This document shows positions 1 through 7,715 of a DNA stretch of 64,000 bases, piece after piece. Source of the stretch: Streptomyces sp. NBC_00554 (GTDB lineage: Bacteria; Actinomycetota; Actinomycetes; Streptomycetales; Streptomycetaceae); NCBI RefSeq assembly GCF_041431135.1, contig NZ_CP107799.1, positions 5,146,001 through 5,210,000 on the forward strand, written 5' to 3'. Under the pieces are notes generated by a model. The model saw only the letters and a program-made list of their open reading frames with translations, was not told the origin of the DNA and did not search any database. The stretch's first letter is position 1. The number at the start of each line of letters is the position of its first letter. A program made the position numbers and the translations under genes.

Positions 1-279
1 GTCGGCGAATTCGACGCCCTCGACCGTGATCAGCGCGTCGTCCTCCGGATAGAGCCGCACGCTCACCCGGGGCAGTCCGCCGAACTCCGCGAAGGCCTCG
101 TGCGGCAGTGATCCGTCCGGGTCGGCGGTCACGCCGACGCCCGCGGCGCTTCGGCGGGACGTCTGGTCGGCGCCTATGTCGTGGGTGACCTCGATCTCAC
201 GCGCGTATTCGGCGGCGATCGCCCGGAGCGCGGTGACGGCGGCCTCGGTGCTGGGGAGCTGCTCCATGGTCCCGATCAT
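1..279 (-). CDS. hypothetical protein, 3' part outside the window
   Basis: A gene on the minus strand runs off the left edge. About 93 codons are visible from an ATG at 277-279; a second in-frame ATG at 265-267 (MEQLPS) is an equally possible start. Codon use is typical of the genome, with almost all third positions G or C. The visible part is acidic and soluble, with no signal peptide or membrane segment. I do not recognise the family. It ends 15 bp upstream of the kptA stop and is read in the same direction, so it may be the downstream gene of that transcript. Confidence 0.6.
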   Translation of the reverse strand, partial: MIGTMEQLPSTEAAVTALRAIAAEYAREIEVTHDIGADQTSRRSAAGVGVTADPDGSLPHEAFAEFGGLPRVSVRLYPEDDALITVEGVEFAD

Positions 280-293
280 CCATCAAGGCGATG

Positions 294-842
294 TCAGTGC
301 GGGGCCGGGAACCGGATGTACTGCGGCGGTACGGCCCCGGTGAGCCACACCCCGTTCGCGCTGACGTGGAAGACATGGCCGTCGCGGTCCATGGCGGCGG
401 CGTCCACGGAGAGCACGACGGGCCGGCCGCGGCGGGCGCCGACGCGGGTGGCGGTCTCGCGGTCGGGCGAGAGGTGCACGTCGTGCCGGTTCATGGGCTT
501 GAGGCCCTCGGCGCGGATCGCGTCCAGGTTGCGGGCCACCGTCCCGTGGAAGAGGTACGCGGGCGGTGTCGCCACGGGCAGCGCGAGGTCGACCTCGACG
601 GAGTGGCCCTGGCTGGCGCGGATCCGGGTGCCCTCGACCGCGAAGCGCCGCTTGTCGTTCGTGGCCACCACGTGATCGAGCTCCTCGCGCGTGAACCGGA
701 AACCGTGCGCGGCCGCCGCTTCGATCAGCGTCCCGATCTCGACCCAGCCGCCCTCGCCGAGGGTCAGCCCGATCCGTTCGGGCTGGTGCCGCAGGTGCTT
801 CGAGAGGTACTTCGACACCTTCACGGTGCGTCTTTCGTCCAT
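294..842 (-). CDS. kptA: RNA 2'-phosphotransferase (KptA/Tpt1 family)
   Basis: A 182-residue cytoplasmic enzyme of the Tpt1/KptA family, which moves an RNA 2'-phosphate to NAD+ and gives ADP-ribose 1'',2''-cyclic phosphate. The N-terminal winged-helix part carries VSKYLSKHLRH, where the family's first catalytic Arg lies. The C-terminal ADP-ribosyltransferase-like part carries LFHGT, HLSPDRETATRVG and RRGRPVVLSVD with the family His and Arg residues. The start is set at ATG 840-842 (MDERRTVKVSKYL); the reading frame stays open upstream to 959, but that extension crosses the DnaA-box region and is not like the family. The role in bacteria that lack tRNA splicing is not known. Confidence 0.93.
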   Translation of the reverse strand: MDERRTVKVSKYLSKHLRHQPERIGLTLGEGGWVEIGTLIEAAAAHGFRFTREELDHVVATNDKRRFAVEGTRIRASQGHSVEVDLALPVATPPAYLFHGTVARNLDAIRAEGLKPMNRHDVHLSPDRETATRVGARRGRPVVLSVDAAAMDRDGHVFHVSANGVWLTGAVPPQYIRFPAPH

Positions 843-898
843 CCCGCAAGGGTGCCTGGCGGGATGGAGATCACGCATTTGATTTTGGTCCTGAGGTT

Positions 899-952
899 TG
901 ATCCACAGCCAAGTACGGTTATCCACAGGGGAATTGGCGATTCTGTGGACAA
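899..952. promoter_or_regulatory. group of three DnaA-box-like sites between kptA and the MerR gene
   Basis: The 122-bp gap between kptA and the MerR gene holds three 9-mers of the DnaA-box type: TGATCCACA at 899-907 (poor match), TTATCCACA at 919-927 (good match) and TGTGGACAA at 944-952 (exact complement of TTGTCCACA). The Streptomyces consensus is close to TTGTCCACA. Single boxes also lie at 5674-5682 (TGTGGACAG) and 32006-32014 (TGTGGACAA). DnaA binding is inferred from the motif only. Confidence 0.6.
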
Positions 953-964
953 CGCGCAAGTCAT

Positions 965-1999
965 TTAGGGTAGTTCGTCAACTATGGGCTCTTTGTTGTG
1001 GTTTGTCGCGAGCTGGTCCAAGGTGCGCGCCTGCACCTCCCGTTCGGCCGCCGCGGTGATGAAGGCGGCGACCTGTCCGGCACCAACCAGCTTCTCCACG
1101 GCCCCTGTTGTAGCGGCCGGGAGTGCCACGAGATGTGTCTCGGGCATGGGCTGCGGCACCTTGTCCGCCCCGAGGTGCTGACGCAGGTGCCGGTTGGCGA
1201 ACAGCCGCATGGCGCGGGCCAGTTCGGCGTCCACCGTCTGCTGCGCGAGCGGCCGCAGGCGTCGTACGAGTGAGGCCGCCTCGGTCGCTTCCGCATCCGT
1301 CGGAGGGTGCTCCCCCAAATAGCGGGCGAACACGTGCTCGGTCGTGAACTCCAGGAAACGGGAGGCGATGTGCTCGACCTGACCCCTCAACTCCCGCAGA
1401 TGGCCTGAGATCGCGGACAGCGGAACCCCCGCCGCGTACAACTCGACTGCCACAGCGAGCTCTTGAGGGCTCGGAACCAGGAAGAGATTCGCGTCCCCCG
1501 GTACGGGCTCCAGCACGCCCAGTTCGATCGCGTCGGCGACCGCCGCGTCGTCAGGGCGACCGCCGAACCTCTCGTCCAGCTCGGCCCGTGTGATCCGTAC
1601 GGCCTCCTCGTCGGTCCACGGCCCGTCGACCTCCGCGACCAGACCGAGGACCCCGCCCAGGCCCCGGCCCGCGTCCCAGGCCTCCAGGAGTTCCTTTATC
1701 GAGGCCAGCGTGTAGCCCCGGTCCAGGAGGTCGGCTATCTGCCGCAGCCGGGCCAGATGGGCGTCCGCGTACACGTTGGCGCGGCCGCGCCGCTCGGGGC
1801 GGGGGAGCAGACCGCGGTCCTGATAGGCGCGGATGGTCCGGACCGTGGCACCGCTGTGGTGCGCCAGGTCCTCTATCCGGTACGCGGGACCGGCCACCGG
1901 ACCGACACGGGCCTCCGCACGGAGAGGGACCGCCGGACCAACACCTGCCGGACCGACACCCACCGCCCCTCCCGCCCCGTCCACCGACTCCTCGTTCAC
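965..1999 (-). CDS. MerR family transcriptional regulator
   Basis: A 344-residue regulator. After a Gly/Val/Ala-rich N-terminal tail of about 38 residues comes the MerR winged helix (about residues 40-110): YRIEDLAHHSGATVRTIRAY, DRGLLPRPERRGRANVY and the recognition stretch HLARLRQIADLLDRGYTLASI. The large C-terminal part is helical and has no heavy-metal Cys motif, so it more likely senses a small organic molecule or a lipid. It is the last gene of the M24-EphD-hydrolase operon, 21 bp after the preceding stop, and is the obvious candidate to control that operon. The start is GTG at 1997-1999; a shorter start cannot be excluded because the N-terminal tail is low-complexity. Confidence 0.88.
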   Translation of the reverse strand: MNEESVDGAGGAVGVGPAGVGPAVPLRAEARVGPVAGPAYRIEDLAHHSGATVRTIRAYQDRGLLPRPERRGRANVYADAHLARLRQIADLLDRGYTLASIKELLEAWDAGRGLGGVLGLVAEVDGPWTDEEAVRITRAELDERFGGRPDDAAVADAIELGVLEPVPGDANLFLVPSPQELAVAVELYAAGVPLSAISGHLRELRGQVEHIASRFLEFTTEHVFARYLGEHPPTDAEATEAASLVRRLRPLAQQTVDAELARAMRLFANRHLRQHLGADKVPQPMPETHLVALPAATTGAVEKLVGAGQVAAFITAAAEREVQARTLDQLATNHNKEPIVDELP

Positions 2000-2020
2000 G
2001 ATCCCGCCCTCCCCGCCTCG

Positions 2021-2926
2021 CTAAGCGATGGCCGCCCGCCCGATCGCCCCCGCCGCCGAACGCGCCGCTGGAGACTGCGCCAGATACTCCACCGCTCTGC
2101 GCAGCGAGCCCTCCTGCGACGGATGGTAGGACCGCCGCAGATAGCGGGGTACCGCCGCGCCGAGCGCCTTCCAGGAGGGCAACAGCCCCTTGCGTACGGC
2201 TCTGTTGTGGGCGGCGAGCGAATAACGCAGGCGTCCGGCGAGCTCGGGGTCGTGGCGTATGAGATAGGCGGCGCCCCATGCCCACAGGTAGAGCAGGACG
2301 GGCGCGGTGACCGCCATGCCGGCGACCCGGCGCGCATACCGGGGCAGGCCCTCGCCGCCGCAGTGCTGGTACATGTCGAAGGCGACCGCGCGGTGTTCGA
2401 CCTCCTCCGCGCCGTGCCAGCGCAACAGGTCGAGCATGACCTCGTCGGCGTCGGCGAGATCCAGACCCTCGGCCGACAGGATCCAGTCGCCAAGGACCGC
2501 CGTGAACTGCTCGATCGCCGCGATCACCGACAGCCGGAAGCGCAGCCACTCCTGGGGCGGTATCGGCGCGCCCAGGGGCGGTTGCTCGCCCAGCAGTTTC
2601 TCGAAGAGGAAGTCGACGTACTTCGTGAAGTCCGCGGTGTCGAGCCGCTGCGCCGCCAGATGATCGAGGACGTACGCGTGCTGCACGCTGTGCGTCGCCT
2701 CCTGGCCCATGAACCCCTTGACGTCCCTGAAGAGTTCGGGGTCGTCGTCGACGAGCGCGAGTGCCTCCTTGAAGACCTTCACGAACCACCGCTCCCCCGC
2801 GGGCAGCAGCAGATGCAGCACGTTGATGACGTGGGTGGCGGTCGGCTCCTCCGGGATCCAGTGGAGCGGGGTCCTCTCCCAGTCGAAGGAGACCCGCCTC
2901 GGGGTGATGGCGTGCTGCTCGCTCAC
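2021..2926 (-). CDS. metal-dependent hydrolase-like protein (PF10118/COG3687 type)
   Basis: A 301-residue all-helical protein of the family annotated as 'predicted metal-dependent hydrolase', with a ferritin-like pattern of two metal-binding helices: GQEATHSVQH near residue 75 and WHGAEEVEHRAVAFDMY near residue 170 give paired ExxH motifs. A hydrophobic stretch near residues 205-230 suggests membrane association. The true activity of the family is not established; an oxygenase-like or desaturase-like role in lipid metabolism is possible. The GTG start (2924-2926) overlaps the stop of a 9-codon mini-ORF as GTGA, so translation is probably coupled to the upstream EphD-like gene. The MerR gene follows after 21 bp. 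Confidence 0.8.
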   Translation of the reverse strand: MSEQHAITPRRVSFDWERTPLHWIPEEPTATHVINVLHLLLPAGERWFVKVFKEALALVDDDPELFRDVKGFMGQEATHSVQHAYVLDHLAAQRLDTADFTKYVDFLFEKLLGEQPPLGAPIPPQEWLRFRLSVIAAIEQFTAVLGDWILSAEGLDLADADEVMLDLLRWHGAEEVEHRAVAFDMYQHCGGEGLPRYARRVAGMAVTAPVLLYLWAWGAAYLIRHDPELAGRLRYSLAAHNRAVRKGLLPSWKALGAAVPRYLRRSYHPSQEGSLRRAVEYLAQSPAARSAAGAIGRAAIA

Positions 2927-2952
2927 AGGGCTGGCTCCAATCGTGCGCTCAC
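2923..2952 (-). CDS. 9-residue mini-ORF, second in the chain (MSARLEPAL)
   Basis: GTG at 2950-2952 and TGA at 2923-2925. It overlaps the preceding mini-ORF by GTGA and the downstream metal-dependent hydrolase gene (start 2924-2926) by GTGA. It arose by tandem duplication of the gene junction. Translation would keep the downstream gene coupled to the EphD-like gene; whether the peptide itself does anything is unknown. Confidence 0.4.
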   Translation of the reverse strand: MSARLEPAL

Positions 2953-2978
2953 AGCGATGGCTCCAATCGTGCGCTCAC
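2949..2978 (-). CDS. 9-residue mini-ORF, first in the chain (MSARLEPSL)
   Basis: GTG at 2976-2978 overlaps the stop of the EphD-like gene (2975-2977) as GTGA, and its own TGA (2949-2951) overlaps the next mini-ORF start in the same way. The peptide copies the last seven residues of the EphD-like protein. It is a probable relay in coupled translation; no function is assigned to the peptide. Confidence 0.4.
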   Translation of the reverse strand: MSARLEPSL

Positions 2979-4735
2979 AGCGGTGGCTCCACTCGTGCGA
3001 TCGCGCGCAACATCCTCGGTGTGAAGCGGGACATGAGGTGGGCGCCGCGTGCCTCCGGGGTGACGGGCACGACCGCCTGGTTGCGGACGACGGCGCGCAG
3101 GATCGCGTCGGCCACCTTCTCCGGCGGGTAGTTGCGCAGCCCGTACAGCCGCGCCGACTTCTTCTGGCGCCGCTTCTCCTCGCCCGCGTCCACGCCGGCG
3201 AAGTGCGCGGTCGAGGTGATGTTGGTGTTGACGAAGCCGGGGCAGATCGCCGAGACACCGATGCCCTGCCCCGCGAGTTCCGCGCGCAGGCACTCGCTGA
3301 GCATCAGCACGGCCGCCTTGGACGTGCTGTAGGCGGGCAGCGCCTTCGAGGGCTGGTACGCCGCCGCCGAGGCGGTGTTGACGATGTGGCCGCCCTGCCC
3401 GCGCTCGGCCATCTGCTTCCCGAAGAGCCGGCAGCCGTGGATCACGCCCCACAGGTTGACGTCGAGGACCTTCTTCCAGTCCTCCGGAGTCGTGTCGAAG
3501 AAGGATCCCGAGAGCCCGATCCCGGCGTTGTTCACCAGCACGTCCACGACGCCGTACTCGGTGGCGACCTTCTCGGCGAGTTTCTCCATGGCCTGCTCGT
3601 CGGAGACGTCGACGGTTTCGGCCCAGGCTTCGGGGGAGCCGATCAGCCGGGACATCTCCGCGGTGCGGGCCGCGCCCTCCGCGTCACGGTCGACGGCCAC
3701 CACGCGCGCGCCGGCCTCCGCGAACGCGAAGGCGGTGGCCCGCCCGATGCCACTGCCCGCGCCGGTGACCAGCACGAGCTGCCCGCCGAACCGGTCCGCG
3801 TACTTGCCGGTCGCCATGGTGTCGCCCACGGGAACCCCGTCCTCGTTGGCATGCACGAACTCGGTGATCCAGGCCGCCAGTTGATCGGGCCGGGTGCGCG
3901 GAACCCAGTGCTTGGCCGGGAGCGTACGGCGCACAAGACCCGGGGCCCACTGCTCCAGCTCGTCGTACAGGTGCTCGGAGAGGAACGCGTCCCCCAGGGG
4001 CGTGACGAGCTGCACGGGCGCGTGTGCGTACGCGTCAGTGCGCGGCCTGCTCAGCCGCGCCCGTACGTTGTCCCGGTACAGCCAGGCTCCGTGCGCCGCG
4101 TCCGAGGGCAGCGACGGGGTCGGGTAGCCGTCCGAGGGGACCTTCTCGACGCGCTGCAGGATCTTCGGCCACAGCTTGCCGAGGGGGCCGCGCCAGGCCA
4201 GCTCGGGCAGCACCGGCGTGTGCAGCAGGTACACGTACCAGGACTTGGCGCCCTGGCCGAGGAGCTGGCCGACCCTGCGCGGAGTGGGCCGCTTCACGCG
4301 CTGCTTGATCCAGTGCCCGAAGTGGTCGAGTGAGGGCCCGGACATCGAGGTGAAGGACGCGATGCGGCCCTCGGTGCGCGCGACGGTGACGAACTCCCAC
4401 GACTGCACCGAACCCCAGTCGTGCCCCACCAGGTGTACGGGCCTGTCGGGGCTGACGGCGTCCACGACGGCCAGGAAGTCGTCCGTCAGCTTCTCCAGCG
4501 TGAACCCGCCCCGCAGCGGCCGCGGCGCCGAGGACCTGCCGTGCCCGCGGACGTCGTACAGCACGACGTGAAAGCGCTCGGAGAGCCGCCCGGCGACCTC
4601 GGCCCACACCTCCTTGGAGTCCGGATAGCCGTGCACGAGCACCACCGTGGGCCGCTCGGGATCGCCCAGCTCGGCGACGCACAGCTCGACTCCGCCCGTC
4701 CGCACCCGGCGCTCGCGCGCCCCCGTGAGACTCAC
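2975..4735 (-). CDS. alpha/beta hydrolase fused to short-chain dehydrogenase (EphD-like)
   Basis: A 586-residue two-domain enzyme. Residues about 10-295 form an alpha/beta hydrolase: oxyanion region VVLVHGYPDSKEVW, DVRGHGRS, nucleophile-elbow region VGHDWGSVQSWEF with Asp in the nucleophile position as in epoxide hydrolases, and the C-terminal His in PAKHWVPRTRP. Residues about 315-586 form an SDR: NAD(P)-binding TGAGSGIGRATAF, VNNAGIGLSG, and catalytic Ser with YSTSK. The same order is found in mycobacterial EphD, a fusion linked to lipid (mycolate) metabolism. The GTG start (4733-4735) overlaps the upstream M24 gene stop as GTGA. The substrate here is unknown; an epoxide or lipid is an inference. 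Confidence 0.9.
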   Translation of the reverse strand: MSLTGARERRVRTGGVELCVAELGDPERPTVVLVHGYPDSKEVWAEVAGRLSERFHVVLYDVRGHGRSSAPRPLRGGFTLEKLTDDFLAVVDAVSPDRPVHLVGHDWGSVQSWEFVTVARTEGRIASFTSMSGPSLDHFGHWIKQRVKRPTPRRVGQLLGQGAKSWYVYLLHTPVLPELAWRGPLGKLWPKILQRVEKVPSDGYPTPSLPSDAAHGAWLYRDNVRARLSRPRTDAYAHAPVQLVTPLGDAFLSEHLYDELEQWAPGLVRRTLPAKHWVPRTRPDQLAAWITEFVHANEDGVPVGDTMATGKYADRFGGQLVLVTGAGSGIGRATAFAFAEAGARVVAVDRDAEGAARTAEMSRLIGSPEAWAETVDVSDEQAMEKLAEKVATEYGVVDVLVNNAGIGLSGSFFDTTPEDWKKVLDVNLWGVIHGCRLFGKQMAERGQGGHIVNTASAAAYQPSKALPAYSTSKAAVLMLSECLRAELAGQGIGVSAICPGFVNTNITSTAHFAGVDAGEEKRRQKKSARLYGLRNYPPEKVADAILRAVVRNQAVVPVTPEARGAHLMSRFTPRMLRAIARVEPPL

Positions 4736-5574
4736 TTGTCCTCCGCCCAGCGCCGCACGTGCGGCAGATCGTCGTCCAGCCAGAACGCGCTCGCCTCAGG
4801 GTCCTTGGAGTCGGTGACGACGAGGATCTCCTCGAACTTCGCGCCCGTACCCCGGAATCCGAGGTGCGGTTCGACCGCCCACAGCCCCGGCCGGGGCGGA
4901 TGGTCGGAGAACCTGTACGGCGACCACAGCGGGGACCAGCCCTCGCGGTGCCCGCGCAGCGCGTCGCCCGCCAGCCCCTTCAGGGACTGGGTGCCGAACC
5001 CGAACAGGTGCGGTGACCAGGGGCGTTCCTTCACCCGGTCGACCTTGTGGGCGATCACTCCGAACGGATACGCGCGGTGTCGATTCGCATAGCCCTGGCG
5101 GACCATCAGCCGGTCCACGTCCTCGTAGATCTCGCGCAGCGGGCGGCGCTCGCGCACCTCGCGCAGGATCAGCTCGCGGTGCGCCTCCAGGTCGGCCATC
5201 AGCTTGTCCTGCACGGGGTTCAGCCCCAGGGAGCCCGAGTAACCGATGTCCGCCGTAAAGCCCTTGTAGACCGGGGCCATGTCGAGGATGAACGGCATCC
5301 CCGCCTTCAGACGGCGGTTGGTGGGGAAGAACTGCAGCGGGATACGGAAGTTGACGAACGCCGTGCGGTCCCCGAACCAGGCGAAGGGCAGATGGAACCA
5401 GTCCCGCACCCCGCGCTCGCGCAGCCACGCACGCTGCATGCGCGCCGCCTCGCGCTCGGTCACACCCGGCTTCAGCTGCGCCGCGACCGCCTCCGCGCAC
5501 TCGTAGGCGAGACGCTGCACTTCCCGGAATCCCCGCAGCTCCGCGGAGAGTTCACTTGTCGCTGCACTGCTCAT
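4732..5574 (-). CDS. M24 family metallopeptidase (pita-bread fold)
   Basis: A 280-residue protein of the methionine aminopeptidase/aminopeptidase P/creatinase fold. Metal ligands are visible as Asp in FILDMAPV, Asp in FTADIGYSG, His in FGVIAHKVD, and Glu in WAVEPHLGF and KFEEILVV. The protein is short, lacking the N-terminal domain of aminopeptidase P. The start is ATG 5572-5574 (MSSAATSEL); the reading frame stays open upstream to 5637 but that stretch contains the promoter region. As the first gene of the operon it overlaps the EphD-like gene by 4 nt. Peptidase activity is not certain, because some members of the fold act on other C-N bonds. Confidence 0.87.
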   Translation of the reverse strand: MSSAATSELSAELRGFREVQRLAYECAEAVAAQLKPGVTEREAARMQRAWLRERGVRDWFHLPFAWFGDRTAFVNFRIPLQFFPTNRRLKAGMPFILDMAPVYKGFTADIGYSGSLGLNPVQDKLMADLEAHRELILREVRERRPLREIYEDVDRLMVRQGYANRHRAYPFGVIAHKVDRVKERPWSPHLFGFGTQSLKGLAGDALRGHREGWSPLWSPYRFSDHPPRPGLWAVEPHLGFRGTGAKFEEILVVTDSKDPEASAFWLDDDLPHVRRWAEDK

Positions 5575-5615
5575 GCCACCGTCCGTCCACCACGATCGCC
5601 GTACGTGCCCGTAAC

Positions 5616-5656
5616 TTGACACTGATGAATGTGACAATGGTTGGAGGCTGCGTCAA
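5616..5656 (-). promoter_or_regulatory. candidate promoter and operator of the M24-EphD-MerR operon
   Basis: Between the divergent M24 and ABC genes lies a 22-bp imperfect dyad at 5616-5637, TTGNCAC-N8-GTGNCAA. A further TTGACG half-site at 5651-5656 (minus strand) could be a -35 element. Three TTGNC half-sites within 41 bp suggest a dimeric regulator, possibly the operon's own MerR protein. This is inference from symmetry and position. Confidence 0.4.
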
Positions 5657-5821
5657 TAGGCCTGCGCGACCCCTGTGGACAGCCGGGCTGATGTGCATAA
5701 CCCATCGCCGGTTGTTCGACCTAAGGGGGGACCCTTACGGAGCCCCTACACCTGAAGAGGGACGCCGATACAGCTCCCAGGTCTGACGACCCACTGTGGC
5801 GTGCGCCACTACCTTCGAAAC

Positions 5822-6808
5822 GTGACTGTGATCGCGACCGAAAGCCTGAGCAAGCGGTTCCCCAGGGTGACCGCTCTTGACCGGCTCTCCGTGGACGTCG
5901 GACCCGGTGTGACCGGACTCGTCGGAGCCAACGGAGCCGGCAAGTCCACATTGATCAAGATCCTGCTGGGTCTGTCCCCCGCCACCGAGGGCCGCGCGCA
6001 AGTGCTGGGCCTCGACGTGGCCACCGAAGGTGCCGCCATCCGCGAGCGGGTCGGGTACATGCCCGAGCACGACTGCCTGCCGCCCGACGTCTCGGCCACC
6101 GAGTTCGTCGTCCACATGGCGCGCATGTCCGGGCTCCCGCCGGCCGCGGCCCGCGAACGCACCGCGGACACGCTGCGCCACGTCGGCCTGTACGAGGAGC
6201 GGTACCGCCCCATCGGCGGCTACTCCACGGGCATGAAGCAGCGCGTCAAGCTCGCGCAGGCCCTCGTCCACGACCCGCAGCTGGTCTTCCTCGACGAGCC
6301 GACCAACGGCCTCGACCCGGTCGGCCGCGACGACATGCTCGGCCTCATCCGCCGTATCCACACCGACTTCGGCATCTCGGTGCTCGTCACCTCGCACCTC
6401 CTGGGCGAGCTGGAGCGCACCTGCGACCACGTCGTCGTCGTGGACGGCGGCAAGCTGCTGCGGTCCAGCTCCACCACGGACTTCACCCAGAAAACGACGA
6501 CCCTCGCCATCGAGGTCACCGACACCGACGAGCACCCGGACGGCACCCGCGCGGTGCGCGAGGTGCTCCACGCGCGCGGGGTGGAGACCCACGACGGCAG
6601 CGGCCTGCCGGGCGCCGGGCACATCCTGCTGCTCACCGCCGAGGGCGAGGAGACCTACGACCTCGTCCGCGACGTCGTCGCCGACCTAGGCCTCGGCCTG
6701 GTCCGCATGGAGCAGCGCAGGCACCACATCGCCGAGGTGTTCCACACCGAGAGCGACCAGAACGGCGAGCGCGAGCAGCGGAAGGAGGCGGTCGGCCATG
6801 GCGGTTGA
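5822..6808 (+). CDS. ABC transporter ATP-binding protein
   Basis: A 328-residue single ATPase of an ABC-2 type exporter. Walker A GANGAGKST near residue 40, Q-loop region, signature YSTGMKQRVKLAQAL near residue 140, Walker B LVFLDEPTNGLDP, and switch His in VLVTSHLLGE are all present, so it should be active. The C-terminal 90 residues are a regulatory extension. The start is placed at GTG 5822-5824 (MTVIATESLSKRF); an upstream in-frame GTG at 5801 gives seven more residues. It overlaps the permease gene by 11 bp. The four ABC genes form two ATPase/permease pairs in one operon; the substrate is not visible, but the type often exports peptides, drugs or lipids. Confidence 0.92.
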   Translation: MTVIATESLSKRFPRVTALDRLSVDVGPGVTGLVGANGAGKSTLIKILLGLSPATEGRAQVLGLDVATEGAAIRERVGYMPEHDCLPPDVSATEFVVHMARMSGLPPAAARERTADTLRHVGLYEERYRPIGGYSTGMKQRVKLAQALVHDPQLVFLDEPTNGLDPVGRDDMLGLIRRIHTDFGISVLVTSHLLGELERTCDHVVVVDGGKLLRSSSTTDFTQKTTTLAIEVTDTDEHPDGTRAVREVLHARGVETHDGSGLPGAGHILLLTAEGEETYDLVRDVVADLGLGLVRMEQRRHHIAEVFHTESDQNGEREQRKEAVGHGG

Positions 6809-7715
6809 GCAGCCCCAGGTCCAGCCCACGGCCCGACCGGGCGAGCAGACCCGGATCCACAACATCGGCTACCGCAACTACGACGGCCCGCGCCTGGGCC
6901 GCGCGTACGCCCGCCGGTCGCTGTACTCGCAGTCGCTGCGCGGCAGTTACGGATTCGGCCGCTCGGTCAAGTCCAAGGTCCTGCCCATGCTGCTCTTCGT
7001 GGTGATGTGCGTCCCCGCGCTGATCATGGTGGCGGTCGCGGTCGCCACCAAGGCGAAGGACCTGCCCGTCGACTACACGCGCTACGCGATCATCATGCAG
7101 GCCGTCATCGGCCTCTACGTCGCTTCCCAGGGACCCCAGTCCGTCTCCCGCGACCTGCGCTTCAAGACCGTACCGCTGTACTTCTCGCGCCCCATCGAGA
7201 CCGCCGACTACGTACGCGCCAAGTACGCGGCCCTGGCCTCCGCGCTGTTCGCGCTGACCGCCGCGCCGCTGATCGTGCTCTACGTAGGGGCGCTGCTCGC
7301 CAAGCTCGACTTCGCCGACCAGACGAAGGGACTCGCACAGGGACTGGTCTCCGTGGCACTGCTGTCGCTCCTCTTCGCCGGCATCGGCCTGGTCATCTCG
7401 GCGGTCACCCCGCGCCGCGGCTTCGGCATCGCGGCCGTCATCGCCGCGCTGACCATCTCCTACGGGGCGGTGTCCACGCTCCAGGCCATCGCCGACGCGC
7501 AGTCCAGCTCCAGCAGCATCCCCTGGCTCGGCCTCTTCTCACCCATCACGCTCATCGACGGCGTACAGACCGCCTTCCTCGGCGCGACCTCCTCCTTCCC
7601 CGGCGCGGCCGGCCCGAGCAACGGAGAGGGCGTCGTGTACGTCCTCGTCGTCCTGGGCCTCATCGCCGGCTGCTACGGCCTCCTGATGCGCCGCTACCGA
7701 AAGGTCGGACTGTGA
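6798..7715 (+). CDS. ABC-2 type transporter permease
   Basis: A 305-residue membrane protein with a cytoplasmic N-terminal region of about 55 residues (PGEQTRIHNIGYRNYDGPRL) and about six hydrophobic segments, for example MLLFVVMCVPALIMVAVAV and VVLGLIAGCYGLLM at the C-terminus. It partners the preceding ATPase. The ATG at 6798-6800 is preceded by a strong GAAGGAGG site at 6781-6788 and lies inside the end of the upstream gene. Its stop overlaps the next gene's GTG start (GTGA at 7712-7715). Confidence 0.9.
   Translation: MAVEQPQVQPTARPGEQTRIHNIGYRNYDGPRLGRAYARRSLYSQSLRGSYGFGRSVKSKVLPMLLFVVMCVPALIMVAVAVATKAKDLPVDYTRYAIIMQAVIGLYVASQGPQSVSRDLRFKTVPLYFSRPIETADYVRAKYAALASALFALTAAPLIVLYVGALLAKLDFADQTKGLAQGLVSVALLSLLFAGIGLVISAVTPRRGFGIAAVIAALTISYGAVSTLQAIADAQSSSSSIPWLGLFSPITLIDGVQTAFLGATSSFPGAAGPSNGEGVVYVLVVLGLIAGCYGLLMRRYRKVGL

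Larger units (their letters stand above)
2921..2998. repeat. three tandem 26-bp repeats spanning a gene junction
   Basis: Units at 2921-2946, 2947-2972 and 2973-2998 share the frame gctcacag..tggctcca.tcgtgc with only a few changes. Read on the minus strand, each unit encodes the EphD-like C-terminus (ARVEPPL, ARLEPSL or ARLEPAL) followed by CTGTGAGC, a stop codon overlapping a GTG start. A 30-nt, 10-codon ORF minus a 4-nt overlap gives exactly the 26-bp period. Confidence 0.95.

Noticed and set aside
1463..4333. Very long plus-strand open frame of 956 codons opposite the MerR-hydrolase-EphD genes
   Set aside because: High-GC antisense shadow: its translation is Arg/Gly/Val-rich without domain motifs, while the minus-strand genes have clear family motifs and coupled starts.
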